Source: Cryobacterium zongtaii (GTDB taxonomy: Bacteria > Actinomycetota > Actinomycetes > Actinomycetales > Microbacteriaceae). From it: DNA of 64,000 nucleotides. Shown here in pieces: positions 36,530 through 47,571 of this stretch. Below the pieces are notes generated by a model. The model had not been told where the DNA came from. It did not search any database and worked only from the letters and a program-made list of their open reading frames with translations. The stretch covers positions 124,001 through 188,000 of the forward strand of contig NZ_PPXD01000001.1 of the NCBI RefSeq assembly GCF_002909375.1. Reading direction: 5' to 3'. Both the position numbers and the translations under genes were made by a program. Positions within the stretch are counted from its first letter, which is position 1. The number at the start of each line of letters is the position of its first letter.

Positions 36530-37852
36530 TCACCTTTTCCTTACCTCAAGCCGGGTGACCGCCGGGGGCACCCAGGCGCCGTCGAGCACCTCGCGGCGAG
36601 GGCCGTACAGGCGCATCGTCACCCCGAGCGGCCCCAGCGGCGCCGGCAGCCAGTTGGCGATCAAGTCATCCGCCGGTCGCTCGTGCTGCAGGATCAGGTC
36701 GAGGGACCCGTCGGCGTTGTAGTGCAGCGCATCCCTGTCGCCGATCGCGTACCTGTCGATCGGGTTGGCGGCCGGGAAACCGTCCGCGTCGTACATGGTC
36801 AGGGACCAGAACGCGTCGACGGGCGGCAGCTCGTGCCTCTCGAAATGCAGCCGATAGCGGTTCCCGCCGTCGAGGGGCCGGCCGTCGGCATCCGTCATGA
36901 GGATCGGGTAGACCGCGTCCTCCGGCGGGTTCGCGCCGAGGCCCACCAGCGCGACCACGGCGCGCTTGAGGTAGTCGTTGCCGTAGTTGCCCATGGTCTC
37001 CACGTTGAGCAACCAGCCGTTCACGCGCCGGCCCAGCAGCGGCAGGGTGGCCAGCATGGTCGCCCTGGCCTCGGCCACCCCGTCCTCCAACAACGCGGTG
37101 TCCGCCGCATCCAGCCGCGCGCTGTCGAAGGACAGACCCGGCACGATGCCGAGGTGCCGGATCCGGGCCAGGACCGAGAAGTCGGTCCCGTGCACCGGCA
37201 CGGTCCGCAACGCCGAGGCGGCGCGGCGGAAGAACTCCACGCCGCTCAGCTGGGCCACCGTGCGCAACGGCGGAGTGGTTGAGTCCACCGTCGGGTCGAG
37301 CGGAAACTCCACGTATTCCGGCGGCAGGGTGAGCGACAGCTGGTCTTGCAGCGCCCGCACCACCGGGTAGTCGTCGACACCGTTGGTCTGGAACCGGCCC
37401 ACGACCCAGACGTGCGGGGTGGGCGCCTGGATGAGCGCGTGGCCGTCCGGCGGCTCGCCCGACCAGCCGGGCGGCACCACGAGGATGTCCAGCGCCGCGG
37501 TCCCCGTGGTGCGCTTGCCCGGGTTGGCGAAGACCTCGGTCCACATGTCGATCAGGGGCAACAGGTAGTAGCGGTCGGCTGTGTCGGGCAGGTGGATCAC
37601 GACAGGGCCCGCGCCGAGCTCGAGCCAGGCGATCGAATACAGGGTGTCGAAGTTGGGCCGCACGACGTCGCGGAACTCGGCCGCCGGGAAGCTGCGGGTA
37701 TGCACGAAGGTGTTCTCGGGACCCCGGCCGAAGATCCGTCCCGGCGCCGTGTTGATGCTCTGCTGCCGGGTGACCTCCATCAACACCAGCGGGTACAGGT
37801 AGAGGTAGGCCTCCTCGGCCAGGGTCTTCGGGTCGATCGACAGGGTGCTCAT
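36530..37852 (-). CDS. DUF1254/DUF1214 domain protein
   Basis: Unknown enzymatic role. The 440 residues comprise an N-terminal DUF1254 domain (EEAYLYLYPLVLMEVTR, VVRPNFDTLYSIAWLELG, YYLLPLIDMWTEVF) and a C-terminal DUF1214 domain (YRLHFERHELPPVDAFWSLTMYD in pieces, PIDRYAIGDRD). The combination is typical of this family, which is often secreted, but no signal peptide is visible here, suggesting a cytosolic protein. The ATG at 37852 follows AGGAGG by 7 nt. It appears monocistronic with its own terminator. Confidence 0.85.
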   Translation of the reverse strand: MSTLSIDPKTLAEEAYLYLYPLVLMEVTRQQSINTAPGRIFGRGPENTFVHTRSFPAAEFRDVVRPNFDTLYSIAWLELGAGPVVIHLPDTADRYYLLPLIDMWTEVFANPGKRTTGTAALDILVVPPGWSGEPPDGHALIQAPTPHVWVVGRFQTNGVDDYPVVRALQDQLSLTLPPEYVEFPLDPTVDSTTPPLRTVAQLSGVEFFRRAASALRTVPVHGTDFSVLARIRHLGIVPGLSFDSARLDAADTALLEDGVAEARATMLATLPLLGRRVNGWLLNVETMGNYGNDYLKRAVVALVGLGANPPEDAVYPILMTDADGRPLDGGNRYRLHFERHELPPVDAFWSLTMYDADGFPAANPIDRYAIGDRDALHYNADGSLDLILQHERPADDLIANWLPAPLGPLGVTMRLYGPRREVLDGAWVPPAVTRLEVRKR

Positions 37853-38000
37853 GAGTGATCCTCCTGCGGGGTCGGGCCACCCGGGGATGCCCGGGCGAGC
37901 GAACCGTTCGCAGATATTGTGGCCCAGCCCGGCGGCCGGGCACAGGGCATCGGCGGGGTCGGGGCGCGCGAGCGGGCCGGGTATCGCAGGCACGTCACCG

Positions 38001-38019
38001 GGTTTCGACAAGCTCAACC
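38001..38019. repeat. Micrococcales-type 19-bp motif
   Basis: GGTTTCGACAAGCTCAACC, an imperfect palindrome with GGTT/AACC ends, 14 bp beyond the DUF3054 stop. From memory, this motif recurs between genes in many Micrococcales genomes; only one full copy is present in this window. Confidence 0.5.
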
Positions 38020-38032
38020 CGCGAGGGCAGGC

Positions 38033-38443
38033 TCAACCGGCGACGCGGGAGCCCTCTACGGATGCGCCGCGGCGGCGCTGGCGTTGCACCAGCAGCGCGA
38101 TGGCGCGCCAACCGAGCAGGAACACCCCGAGGACGAGGAAGGTCACAATCACAAAGCTGAGCTGCACGCCCTGACCGCTGACGACTCGTAGCAGCATCGC
38201 CACGACTACGGTGATCAGCCACACGCCCACCCCGGTCCAGACGATCCGCAGCGGTGTGCGCCGGGCCGTCAGAACCAGCCAGGCAACGACCAGACCGGCC
38301 AGGAACGGCCACAAGGTGCCCAGCACGCCCCAGAGGCCCTCACCGTGGCTGGCCCGACCGATCACCACGAAGAGCAGCAGCATGGCCGCATCCAGACCTG
38401 CCGCAAGCGAAACGAGGGCGAGGCTGGCATTGCGATACGGCAT
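38033..38443 (-). CDS. DUF3054 membrane protein
   Basis: Unknown function. The 136-residue protein has four hydrophobic segments and matches the DUF3054 pattern (LDAAMLLLFVVIGRASHGEG, LGTLWPFLAGLVVAWLVLTA). The ATG at 38443 is chosen because TATTCT (38455-38450, minus strand) lies exactly 6 nt upstream, the leaderless arrangement. The much longer open frame above it is antisense to sucC. The C-terminal tail is Arg-rich and cytoplasmic. Confidence 0.8.
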   Translation of the reverse strand: MPYRNASLALVSLAAGLDAAMLLLFVVIGRASHGEGLWGVLGTLWPFLAGLVVAWLVLTARRTPLRIVWTGVGVWLITVVVAMLLRVVSGQGVQLSFVIVTFLVLGVFLLGWRAIALLVQRQRRRGASVEGSRVAG

Positions 38444-38496
38444 GGGCCCAGAATACCGGCGCTCGACCAGCGGGCACGGCCGCTCATCTGAGAAGG

Positions 38497-38534
38497 TAGA
38501 GTTTGAGATGGTCAGTATCTCTCGACGTCGAGCT
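38497..38534 (+). promoter_or_regulatory. sucC promoter and downstream palindrome
   Basis: A -10-like TAGAGT (38497-38502) would start transcription near 38509. A perfect palindrome CTCGACGTCGAG (38521-38532), within TCTCGACGTCGAGC, lies just downstream. It shares the TCTCGA-YG-TCGAG core with the palindrome upstream of icd (56496-56519), suggesting a common TCA-cycle regulator. Confidence 0.45.
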
Positions 38535-38605
38535 AGTTTCGCGCCGGGAGCCAGACCACACCTACCCCATGCACGGAACGCTATGACGCGGATTGGAAGA
38601 GCAGC

Positions 38606-39775
38606 GTGGATCTTTACGAATACCAGGCCAGAGACCTGTTTGAGCAGTATGGAGTCCCGGTTCTGCCGGGCATCATCGCAGACACGCCCGAGGAGGTGCG
38701 CGCCGCAGCCGAGAAGCTCGGCGGTGTCGTCGTCGTCAAGGCGCAGGTCAAGGTCGGCGGCCGCGGCAAGGCCGGCGGCGTGAAGGTCGCCAAGACCCCG
38801 GATGAAGCCGAAGCCGCCGGGCGCGCCATCCTGGGCCTGGACATCAAGGGGCACACCGTGCACCGGGTGATGGTCGCCGGGGGAGCCCGCATCAAGCAGG
38901 AGTTCTACTTCTCCGTGCTGCTGGACCGCTCCAACCGCTCCTACCTCTCGCTCGCCAGCTACGAAGGCGGCGTGGAGATCGAGGTTCTCGCGGTGGAGAA
39001 GCCCGAGGCTCTCGCCTACGTGGCCATCGACCCCACCGCCGGCATCGACCTGGCCAAGGCCAAGGAAATCGCCGTCCAGGCGAAGTTCCCGGCCGAGCTG
39101 GTTGACAAGGTCGCCCCGGTCTTCGTGCAGCTGTACAGCGTGTTCGCGGGCGAAGACGCCACCCTCGTCGAGGTCAACCCGCTGGTGCTCACCGAAGAGG
39201 GCGACATCATCGCCCTGGACGGCAAGGTCACCATCGACGAGAACGCCGGCTTCCGCCACCCGGGCCACGCCGCGCTCGAGGACAAGGCCGCCGCCGACCC
39301 GCTCGAGGCCAAGGCCAAGCAGAACGACCTCAACTACGTGAAGCTCGACGGCGAGGTCGGCATCATCGGCAACGGCGCCGGGCTGGTCATGTCCACCCTC
39401 GACGTTGTCGCCTACGCCGGCGAGGAGCACGGCGGCGTCAAGCCGGCCAACTTCCTCGACATCGGCGGCGGAGCATCGGCTGCCGTCATGGCCGCCGGCC
39501 TCGACGTGATTCTCGGTGACCCGCAGGTCAAGAGCGTCTTCGTCAACGTCTTCGGCGGCATCACCGCCTGCGACGCCGTGGCCCACGGCATCGTCGGCGC
39601 GCTCGCCACCCTCGGCGACGCCGCGAACAAGCCCCTCGTGGTGCGCCTCGACGGCAACAACGTCGAAGAAGGCCGCCGCATCCTCAACGAGGCCAACCAC
39701 CCGCTGGTCACCCTGGCCGCCACCATGGACGAGGGCGCCGCCAAGGCCGCCGAACTCGCCAACGCCGCGAAGTAA
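38606..39775 (+). CDS. sucC: Succinate--CoA ligase (ADP-forming), beta subunit
   Basis: TCA-cycle enzyme subunit binding nucleotide and succinate. The 389 residues start [19 protein letters not shown] and contain the ATP-grasp fold ([52 protein letters not shown]) and the C-terminal ligase domain ([27 protein letters not shown]). It starts with GTG at 38606 after GGAAGAG. sucD follows after 9 bp. The leader of about 97 nt contains a palindrome shared with icd. Confidence 0.97.
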   Translation: MDLYEYQARDLFEQYGVPVLPGIIADTPEEVRAAAEKLGGVVVVKAQVKVGGRGKAGGVKVAKTPDEAEAAGRAILGLDIKGHTVHRVMVAGGARIKQEFYFSVLLDRSNRSYLSLASYEGGVEIEVLAVEKPEALAYVAIDPTAGIDLAKAKEIAVQAKFPAELVDKVAPVFVQLYSVFAGEDATLVEVNPLVLTEEGDIIALDGKVTIDENAGFRHPGHAALEDKAAADPLEAKAKQNDLNYVKLDGEVGIIGNGAGLVMSTLDVVAYAGEEHGGVKPANFLDIGGGASAAVMAAGLDVILGDPQVKSVFVNVFGGITACDAVAHGIVGALATLGDAANKPLVVRLDGNNVEEGRRILNEANHPLVTLAATMDEGAAKAAELANAAK

Positions 39776-39784
39776 GGGAACAGA

Positions 39785-40672
39785 ATGTCAATCTTCCTCA
39801 ACAAGGACTCCAAGGTCATCGTTCAGGGCATCACCGGCGGCGAGGGCACCAAGCACACCGCCCTGATGCTCAAGGCCGGTACCCAGATCGTCGGCGGCGT
39901 CAACGCCCGCAAGGCCGGCACCACCGTCACCCACGGCGACGTCGAACTGCCCGTCTTCGGCACGGTTGCCGAAGCCATGGAGAAGACCGGCGCGGATGTC
40001 TCCATCGCGTTCGTGCCGCCGGCCTTCACCAAGGACGCTGTTCTCGAAGCGATCGACGCCGAAATCGGCCTGCTCGTGATCATCACCGAGGGCGTGCCCG
40101 TGCAGGACTCCGCCGAGTTCTGGGCCTACGCCCAGGAGAAGGGCAACAAGACCCGGATCATCGGGCCGAACTGCCCCGGCATCATCACGCCCGGTGAGGC
40201 GCTCGTGGGCATCACGCCGGCGAACATCACCGGCAAGGGACCGGTCGGCCTGGTCTCCAAGTCGGGCACCCTGACCTACCAGATGATGTACGAGCTGCGC
40301 GACCTGGGCTTCTCCACCGCCATCGGCATCGGCGGCGACCCGATCATCGGCACCACCCACATCGACGCGCTCGCCGCGTTCGAGGCCGACCCGGAGACCC
40401 TCGCGATCGTCATGATCGGCGAGATCGGCGGCGACGCCGAGGAGAAGGCCGCCGAGTACATCAAGGCACACGTCACCAAGCCCGTCGTGGGCTACGTGGC
40501 CGGCTTCACCGCACCGGAGGGCAAGACCATGGGCCACGCCGGCGCCATCGTCTCCGACGGGGCAGGAACCGCGCAGGGAAAGAAGGAGGCCCTCGAGGCC
40601 GCCGGGGTCAAGGTCGGCAAGACGCCGAGCGAGACCGCGACCCTGCTGCGCGAGGTCCTCGCCGCGCTGTAG
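39785..40672 (+). CDS. sucD: Succinate--CoA ligase, alpha subunit
   Basis: CoA-binding subunit that carries the phosphohistidine intermediate. The 295 residues include the N-terminal CoA domain ([15 protein letters not shown]), [12 protein letters not shown], and [15 protein letters not shown] with the phosphorylated His251. It forms an operon with sucC (9 bp gap, RBS AAGGGA) and ends in a strong terminator at 40688-40716. Confidence 0.97.
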   Translation: MSIFLNKDSKVIVQGITGGEGTKHTALMLKAGTQIVGGVNARKAGTTVTHGDVELPVFGTVAEAMEKTGADVSIAFVPPAFTKDAVLEAIDAEIGLLVIITEGVPVQDSAEFWAYAQEKGNKTRIIGPNCPGIITPGEALVGITPANITGKGPVGLVSKSGTLTYQMMYELRDLGFSTAIGIGGDPIIGTTHIDALAAFEADPETLAIVMIGEIGGDAEEKAAEYIKAHVTKPVVGYVAGFTAPEGKTMGHAGAIVSDGAGTAQGKKEALEAAGVKVGKTPSETATLLREVLAAL

Positions 40673-40687
40673 ACCGCACCGAACGAC

Positions 40688-40716
40688 AAAGGGCCCGCCG
40701 ATCCGGCGGGCCCTTT
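40688..40716 (+). terminator. Intrinsic terminator of sucCD
   Basis: AAAGGGCCCGCC (40688-40699) pairs with GGCGGGCCCTTT (40705-40716) around a GATCC loop. It lies 15 bp after the sucD stop. Confidence 0.88.
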
Positions 40717-40796
40717 GTCGCGCGCGGGGCGGCGAGTACTATGCACGCACGCGTGTACCCGCACAAGCGGATGCCGCGGCCTTCGATCGGAGGACC

Positions 40797-42356
40797 ATGT
40801 CCCGCAACGACGCCACGGCCCCGGTCCGGCCCGAGCCCGCCCCCGCCTCGGGCAAGGGCCTGGCCGCCGGAACACTGGGCCTATTCGGCTCCACGGTCAT
40901 CGGGCTCGCCTCGACGGCCCCGGTGTACTCCCTGGCCGCCACGCTGGGTTTTGTGGTGCTCGCCGTGGGTGCGCAGGCCCCCGTGGTGTTCGTCATCGCG
41001 TTCATCCCGATGCTGCTGGTGGCGTTCGCCTACCGGGAGCTGAACCGGGACATCCCCGACTGCGGCACGACGTTCACCTGGGCGACCAAGGCGTTCGGCC
41101 CGTGGGTGGGCTGGATGGGCGGCTGGGGTGTGGCGGTGGCCGGCATCGTGGTGCTCGGCAACCTCGCCCAGATCGGCGGCATCTACTTCTGGTTGCTGGT
41201 GGCGCCGGACCTGGCCGAGAACGCGCTTCTCGTGACCCTCACCGGCGTAGTGTTCATCGCGCTGATGGTGTGGGTGAGCTACCGGGGCATCGAGATCGGC
41301 GAAAAGCTGCAGAACGTGCTGCTGGGCTTCCAGTACCTGGCGCTGATCCTCTTCACGGTGTTCACCCTGTGGGCGGTGTTCGACGGCTCTGCCCCGGCCG
41401 GCTCGACCACCCCGCAGGCGGAGTGGTTCAACCCGTTCGCCCTCACCTCGTTCTCCGGCCTTGTCGAGGGCGTGCTGCTGGCCCTGTTCATCTACTGGGG
41501 CTGGGACACCTGCCTGTCGCTGAACGAGGAGACCAAGGATCCCAAACGGATCCCGGGCCAGGCGGCGGTGCTGACCACGATCATCCTGCTGGTCACCTAC
41601 GTGGGCGTCGCCGTCGCGGCGATGGCCTACGCCGGCCTCGGCACCGAGGGATTCGGCCTCGGCAACGAGGGCAACGCCGATGACGTCTTCTTTGCTCTCA
41701 AGGACGCCGTGTTCGGGCCGTGGGCCTGGCTGCTCGTGGCCGCCGTGATGATCTCGGCGATCTCGTCGACCCAGACCACCATCCTGCCCACCGCCCGGGG
41801 AACCCTCGCGATGGCCGTCTACAAGGCCCTGCCGAGCCGGTTCACCCAGGTGCACCCGCGCTTCCACACCCCGTCGTTCTCCACCCTGATCATGGGCATC
41901 GTGGCGGTGGCCTTCTACGTGGGAATGACCCTGGTCAGCTCCAACATCCTCAACGACATCATCCTCTCCCTGGGCCTGGCGATCGCGTTCTACTACGCCA
42001 TCACCGGCTACGCCTGCGTCTGGTACTTCCGGCACGACCTGTTCACCAGCTGGCGCAACGCCTGGATGCGCTTCGTTTTCCCGCTGCTCGGGTCGCTGCT
42101 GCTCACCGCGGCGTTCGGGTTCTCGGTGTGGGACATGCTCGACCCCGACTACGGTTACACGGTCCTGTTCGGCGTCGGCGGTGTCTTCGTGGTCGGCGTC
42201 GGGTCGCTGTTGTTCGGGGTGCTGCTGATGGTCGTCTGGTCGTTCTTCGCCGGCGCCAAGCCGTTCTTCCGCGGCGAGTCGCTCAACCGGGACACCGCGG
42301 TGCTGGTGCCCGACGAGGATCTGCCGGTGATCCGGTCGGTGGACGGCGGGATCTAA
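40797..42356 (+). CDS. APC family amino acid permease
   Basis: Amino acid/polyamine/organocation superfamily uptake or exchange protein; substrate unknown. The 519 residues have about twelve to fourteen helices. Landmarks are the helix 1 motif GLFGSTVIGLASTAPVYSLAA, the family motif YRELNRDIPDCGTTFTWATKAFGPWVGW in pieces, and YWGWDTCLSLNEETKDPKR. The ATG at 40797 follows GGAGG by 4 nt, and TACTAT (40737-40742) is a plausible -10. It is a separate transcription unit between the sucD terminator and the DUF6350 gene. Confidence 0.87.
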   Translation: MSRNDATAPVRPEPAPASGKGLAAGTLGLFGSTVIGLASTAPVYSLAATLGFVVLAVGAQAPVVFVIAFIPMLLVAFAYRELNRDIPDCGTTFTWATKAFGPWVGWMGGWGVAVAGIVVLGNLAQIGGIYFWLLVAPDLAENALLVTLTGVVFIALMVWVSYRGIEIGEKLQNVLLGFQYLALILFTVFTLWAVFDGSAPAGSTTPQAEWFNPFALTSFSGLVEGVLLALFIYWGWDTCLSLNEETKDPKRIPGQAAVLTTIILLVTYVGVAVAAMAYAGLGTEGFGLGNEGNADDVFFALKDAVFGPWAWLLVAAVMISAISSTQTTILPTARGTLAMAVYKALPSRFTQVHPRFHTPSFSTLIMGIVAVAFYVGMTLVSSNILNDIILSLGLAIAFYYAITGYACVWYFRHDLFTSWRNAWMRFVFPLLGSLLLTAAFGFSVWDMLDPDYGYTVLFGVGGVFVVGVGSLLFGVLLMVVWSFFAGAKPFFRGESLNRDTAVLVPDEDLPVIRSVDGGI

Positions 42357-42438
42357 GGCGGATTCGCCTTGGATTCGGCCCGAGCCCGGCGGGGTACGTC
42401 GAACCCGAAGCCGCGCCAGGATAAGCTCCCTCTCGGAT

Positions 42439-43698
42439 ATGAACCGTATAACGACTGCCCTGCTCGCCGCGCTCGAGGCGCTCATTATCGTCGCCATCGG
42501 AGTGGGCATCGCCCTGGTACCGCTCACGATCCTGTGGGGCACCCACTACGGTCTGGGCATCGACTGGTTCGTCTTCTGGCGTGCCGCCGTGGACGTCTGG
42601 CTGCTCGGCAACGGCGTCGACCTCGCGGTGCAGCTGCCCGTCGACGTCTCGGCCTCGCTGGGCCTGGCCGGCGCAGAACTGCCGTTCACCCTGAGCATCG
42701 CGCTGCTCGGTTTCGCCCTGCTCGCGGTGCTGTTGGGTGTGCGCACCGGCCGCCGCGCCGCCGGCACCGAGTACAGCCTCACCGCGGCAGGTGTGGCCGT
42801 GCTCAGTTATGGGCTGCTCGCCGCGCTGCTCACCTTCTCCGCCGGAACCGCCGTCGTCACACCGGTGCCGGTGCAGGGCATCCTGCTGCCCACCCTGGTC
42901 TTCGCCACCGGTGTGCTGATCGGCCTGGCCGGCGCGAACCGCACGGCCGGGACGGTGCTGCCGGACCGGGTGAGACGACCGGTCGCCAACCAGCTGGCCC
43001 GGATCCCCGCCGAACTGCGCAGCCAGCTCGGCACCGCGCTCCGCGGTGGCACCGCCGTCGTCGCCGGCATCATGGTCGTCTCCGCCGTGGCCGTGTGCGT
43101 GTCGGTGCTGGCCAATTTCGCCACCGTGATCGGGCTCTACGAGACTCTGCAGGCCGGGGTGATGGGCGGCATCACCCTCACGATCGGGCAGCTCGCTTTC
43201 ATCCCGAACGTCGTCGTCTGGGCGGCCAGCTGGTTCGTCGGCCCCGGGATCGCCCTCGGCACCGGCAACAGCGTCTCCCCGCTCGGCACGACGCTCGGCT
43301 CCGTGCCCGGCCTGCCGCTGTTCGGCGCGCTGCCGAACGGCACCCTGGAGTTCGGTTTCCTGGGCCTGCTCGTTCCGGTGCTGATCGGCTTCGTGGTGGC
43401 GGTGCTCGTGCGGCAAAGCGTCGACAAGCGCGCCAACGCCCCGCACGGCACGGCGCGGATGCTCGGCACCGGTGCCCTGATGGGCATTGTCGCCGGCATC
43501 CTGCTTGGCCTGCTCGCCTGGTGGTCGGCCGGGGCGATGGGACCGGGGCGGCTCGCCGAAGTCGGTCCCAACCCGCTGCTCGTCGGGGCGTTGACCGCCC
43601 TGGAGGTGGGCATCGCCGCCGCACTCGGTATGCTCGTCGGTGGCCGACGGGCACGGAGCACGGACTCCGGTGCCGAGGAACTCTCAACGAAACGGTAG
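42439..43698 (+). CDS. DUF6350 membrane protein, PerM-like
   Basis: Polytopic membrane protein of 419 residues with about ten hydrophobic segments, matching DUF6350. The gene order sucC-sucD-...-this-purN-purH mirrors Mycobacterium tuberculosis, where the equivalent gene (Rv0955, perM) encodes a protein linked to cell division. That supports orthology, but the cell-division role here is inference. TAAGCT (42422-42427) ends 11 nt before the ATG, giving a very short leader. The stop codon TAG overlaps the -10 hexamer of purN. Confidence 0.75.
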   Translation: MNRITTALLAALEALIIVAIGVGIALVPLTILWGTHYGLGIDWFVFWRAAVDVWLLGNGVDLAVQLPVDVSASLGLAGAELPFTLSIALLGFALLAVLLGVRTGRRAAGTEYSLTAAGVAVLSYGLLAALLTFSAGTAVVTPVPVQGILLPTLVFATGVLIGLAGANRTAGTVLPDRVRRPVANQLARIPAELRSQLGTALRGGTAVVAGIMVVSAVAVCVSVLANFATVIGLYETLQAGVMGGITLTIGQLAFIPNVVVWAASWFVGPGIALGTGNSVSPLGTTLGSVPGLPLFGALPNGTLEFGFLGLLVPVLIGFVVAVLVRQSVDKRANAPHGTARMLGTGALMGIVAGILLGLLAWWSAGAMGPGRLAEVGPNPLLVGALTALEVGIAAALGMLVGGRRARSTDSGAEELSTKR

Positions 43699-43707
43699 GC
43701 TCGGATG

Positions 43708-44297
43708 GTGCTGTCACTGGTCGTATTGATCTCCGGCGGAGGCTCGAACCTGCGCGCGCTTCTCGAGGCGTCCGCCGATGCGGAGTTCCCCGCCCGGGTG
43801 ATCGCCATCGGTGCAGACCGCGACGCCGAGGGGCTCGCTCTCGGCGAGGAATTCGGCATCCCGACCTTCACGGTGCCGTTCGCCTCCTACGCCGACCGTG
43901 ACGCGTGGGGCGACGCGCTGCTCGAGCAGATCCAGCAATGGGAGCCCGACCTCACCGTGCTCAGCGGCTTCATGCGGCTGCTGCCGCCGCGGGTCGTCGG
44001 CGCACTGTCGCCGCACCTGATCAACACCCATCCCGCCTACCTGCCCGAGTTCCCCGGCGCCCACGGGGTGCGCGACGCGCTCGCCGCCGGGGCGACCCAG
44101 ACGGGCGCCAGCATCATTGTTGTCGACAACGGCGTGGACGACGGACCGATCGTGAGCCAGGAAAGGGTGCCGGTGTTGACCGACGACACCCAGGACTCGC
44201 TGCACGACCGCATCAAACTCGTCGAACGCCGCCTGCTCGTGCAGGCCGTGCTCGACATCGCCAACGGACACGTCGATCTCAAGGAGCATTCCCCCAT

Positions 44298-44301
<4 letters not shown>
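43708..44301 (+). CDS. purN: Phosphoribosylglycinamide formyltransferase
   Basis: Transfers formyl from 10-formyl-THF to GAR in purine synthesis. The protein is 197 residues from the GTG at 43708 (198 from the ATG at 43705). Motifs are [16 protein letters not shown] (phosphate loop) and the catalytic [40 protein letters not shown] favour 43708 because TAGGCT (43696-43701) lies exactly 6 nt before it. That hexamer also contains the stop codon of the preceding gene. The stop overlaps the purH ATG (ATGA at 44298). Confidence 0.92.
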
Positions 44302-45980
<1,679 letters not shown>

Positions 45981-46001
45981 CCGTGAGGCAGTGACCTGAC
46001 G

Positions 46002-46039
46002 CCGGGCGCGGCATCCGTATCTCTCGGATGTCGCCCCGG
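46002..46039 (+). terminator. Stem-loop downstream of purH
   Basis: CCGGGCG...GCATCCG (46002-46017) pairs imperfectly with CGGATG...CGCCCCGG (46025-46039) around a TATCTCT loop, 21 bp after the purH stop. No U tract follows, so termination efficiency is unclear. Confidence 0.5.
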
Positions 46040-46143
46040 CCTTCGTCGTTGTGTGGCTCTTCTCAGTCTGGGCTGACATGATGGGAGGTCCACGTGACAC
46101 CGCCGTTGCAGTCCTCCTCAGACCTGACACGGAAAGGTCCCTT

Positions 46144-47364
46144 GTGATCGAAGTTTTCGGGCTGTCCCTGCCCGCTTTCCCGGTTGCCGTTGTCGCGGCG
46201 ATCGTTCTCGCCCTCGCGATCACCGCGATCGCCGCCTTCTCCTTCCGCATGGTCGGCAAGCGCAGGTCCTGGGCGCGGGTGCTCGTGAAGCTGATCCGGG
46301 TGCCGTTCCGCATGACCGTGCTGATCGGCGCGCTGTGGCTGGCCGTCGCCGGCTACCTCGATGTGCCCGAAGCTTGGGAGGCCACGGTGGGCTTCGTCTT
46401 CCGGGCCCTGTTCATCGGCAGCGCCACCTGGCTGCTGTGCGCGCTGCTGTATTACGCCGAGGAAATCACCGCCAACAAGTACCGCATCGACGTGCGCGAC
46501 AACCGGGTGGCCCGCCGGGTACGCACCCAGTTGCGGATGCTGCGCCGCATCGGCGTTGTGATCATCATCATCTGCGCCATCGGCACGGTGTTGCTGAGCA
46601 TTCCCGGCGCCGCGACCGTGGGTGCGAGCCTGTTCGCCTCCGCCGGCCTGCTCAGTGTCGTGGCAGGCCTGGCCGCCCAGTCCACCCTGGCGAACATCTT
46701 CGCCGGCATGCAGCTGGCGTTCAACAACGCGCTGCGGGTCGACGATGTCGTGATCGTCGAGAGCGAGTGGGGCAAGATCGAGGAAATCACCCTCACCTAC
46801 ATCGTCGTGCACATCTGGGACGACCGGCGGATGGTGCTGCCGTCCACCTACTTCACCACCACCCCGTTCCAGAACTGGACCCGGCACAACAGCGAACTGC
46901 TGGGCCAGATTGACTTCGACCTGGACTGGCGTGTCAACCCCGCCGCGATGCGCGACGAGCTCAACCGGGTCGTCGCCCAGACCGACCTGTGGGACGGCCG
47001 GGCTGTCGTTCTTCAGGTGACGGACGCCGTGGGCGGCTTCGTGCGCGTGCGGGTGCTCGTGACGGCGCAGGACGCACCCACCCTGTTCGACCTGCGCTGC
47101 TTCGTGCGGGAGAACCTGATCGACTGGGTCAACGCAGAGAACCCCGATGCCCTGCCGCTGAACCGCGTCGAGGTGCGCCAGCAGCCGGAGACCCCGCCGG
47201 TGCGCCCGTCGAGCCACTCGCGCAAGCCCGCGCGCCCGGTGATCGAGGCGCCGGGACTGTTCTCCGGCGACGAGGGTGGCAAGGAACGCGCCCAGCACTT
47301 CACTGAGTCCATCACCGTGCAGGACTGGGAAGACGCCCCCGAGACCCTGCCCGCGCCGCGCTAG
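46144..47364 (+). CDS. MscS family mechanosensitive channel
   Basis: Small-conductance mechanosensitive channel protein releasing solutes on hypo-osmotic shock. The 406 residues have about four N-terminal helices and the pore helix ASLFASAGLLSVVAGLAAQS. The MscS beta domain follows (LANIFAGMQLAFNNALRVDD, WGKIEEITLTYIVVHIWDDRR, VLPSTYFTTTPFQNWT). The C-terminal about 65 residues are polar and low complexity. The GTG at 46144 has AAAGG 7 nt upstream. In-frame ATGs lie upstream near 46078, but residues before 46144 do not resemble the family. Confidence 0.88.
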   Translation: MIEVFGLSLPAFPVAVVAAIVLALAITAIAAFSFRMVGKRRSWARVLVKLIRVPFRMTVLIGALWLAVAGYLDVPEAWEATVGFVFRALFIGSATWLLCALLYYAEEITANKYRIDVRDNRVARRVRTQLRMLRRIGVVIIIICAIGTVLLSIPGAATVGASLFASAGLLSVVAGLAAQSTLANIFAGMQLAFNNALRVDDVVIVESEWGKIEEITLTYIVVHIWDDRRMVLPSTYFTTTPFQNWTRHNSELLGQIDFDLDWRVNPAAMRDELNRVVAQTDLWDGRAVVLQVTDAVGGFVRVRVLVTAQDAPTLFDLRCFVRENLIDWVNAENPDALPLNRVEVRQQPETPPVRPSSHSRKPARPVIEAPGLFSGDEGGKERAQHFTESITVQDWEDAPETLPAPR

Positions 47365-47389
47365 TCTCGCGCCCTCCGTCGGGCGGCCG

Positions 47390-47442
47390 ATGTGCCGCAT
47401 CCTGCCTCGTCGCGGCGCGTTTAGGCGAGGTTTGCGGCAACT
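47390..47442. repeat. 53-bp palindromic repeat, family B copy 1a
   Basis: TGCCGCA (47393-47399)/TGCGGCA (47433-47439) outer arms and CCTCG (47405-47409)/CGAGG (47426-47430) inner arms. It ends in TTTGCGGCAACT, shared by copies 1b and 2. It begins 26 bp after the mscS stop. Confidence 0.75.
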
Positions 47443-47462
47443 GACAGAGGTGGCGTTCGCCG

Positions 47463-47515
47463 ACTCGCGGCATCCGGCCCCTTCGCGCCGCACGAAAGGG
47501 CACTTTGCGGCAACT
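47463..47515. repeat. 53-bp palindromic repeat, family B copy 1b
   Basis: A second copy in tandem 20 bp after 1a, from ACTCGCGGCATCC to CTTTGCGGCAACT. The left arm has a substitution relative to copy 2 (GCGGCA for GCCGCA). Inner arms are GCCC/GGGC and TTCG/CGAA. Confidence 0.7.
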
Positions 47516-47571
47516 CGGGAGCGGCCGCGTCGGCGGTGCGGGGCGGCGCCGAGGCTGGGCAAGGGTGCGGG

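Noticed and set aside
47390-47515. CRISPR array in the tandem family B repeats
   Set aside because: Only two adjacent units with a 20-bp gap, each itself palindromic and diverged, and no cas genes.
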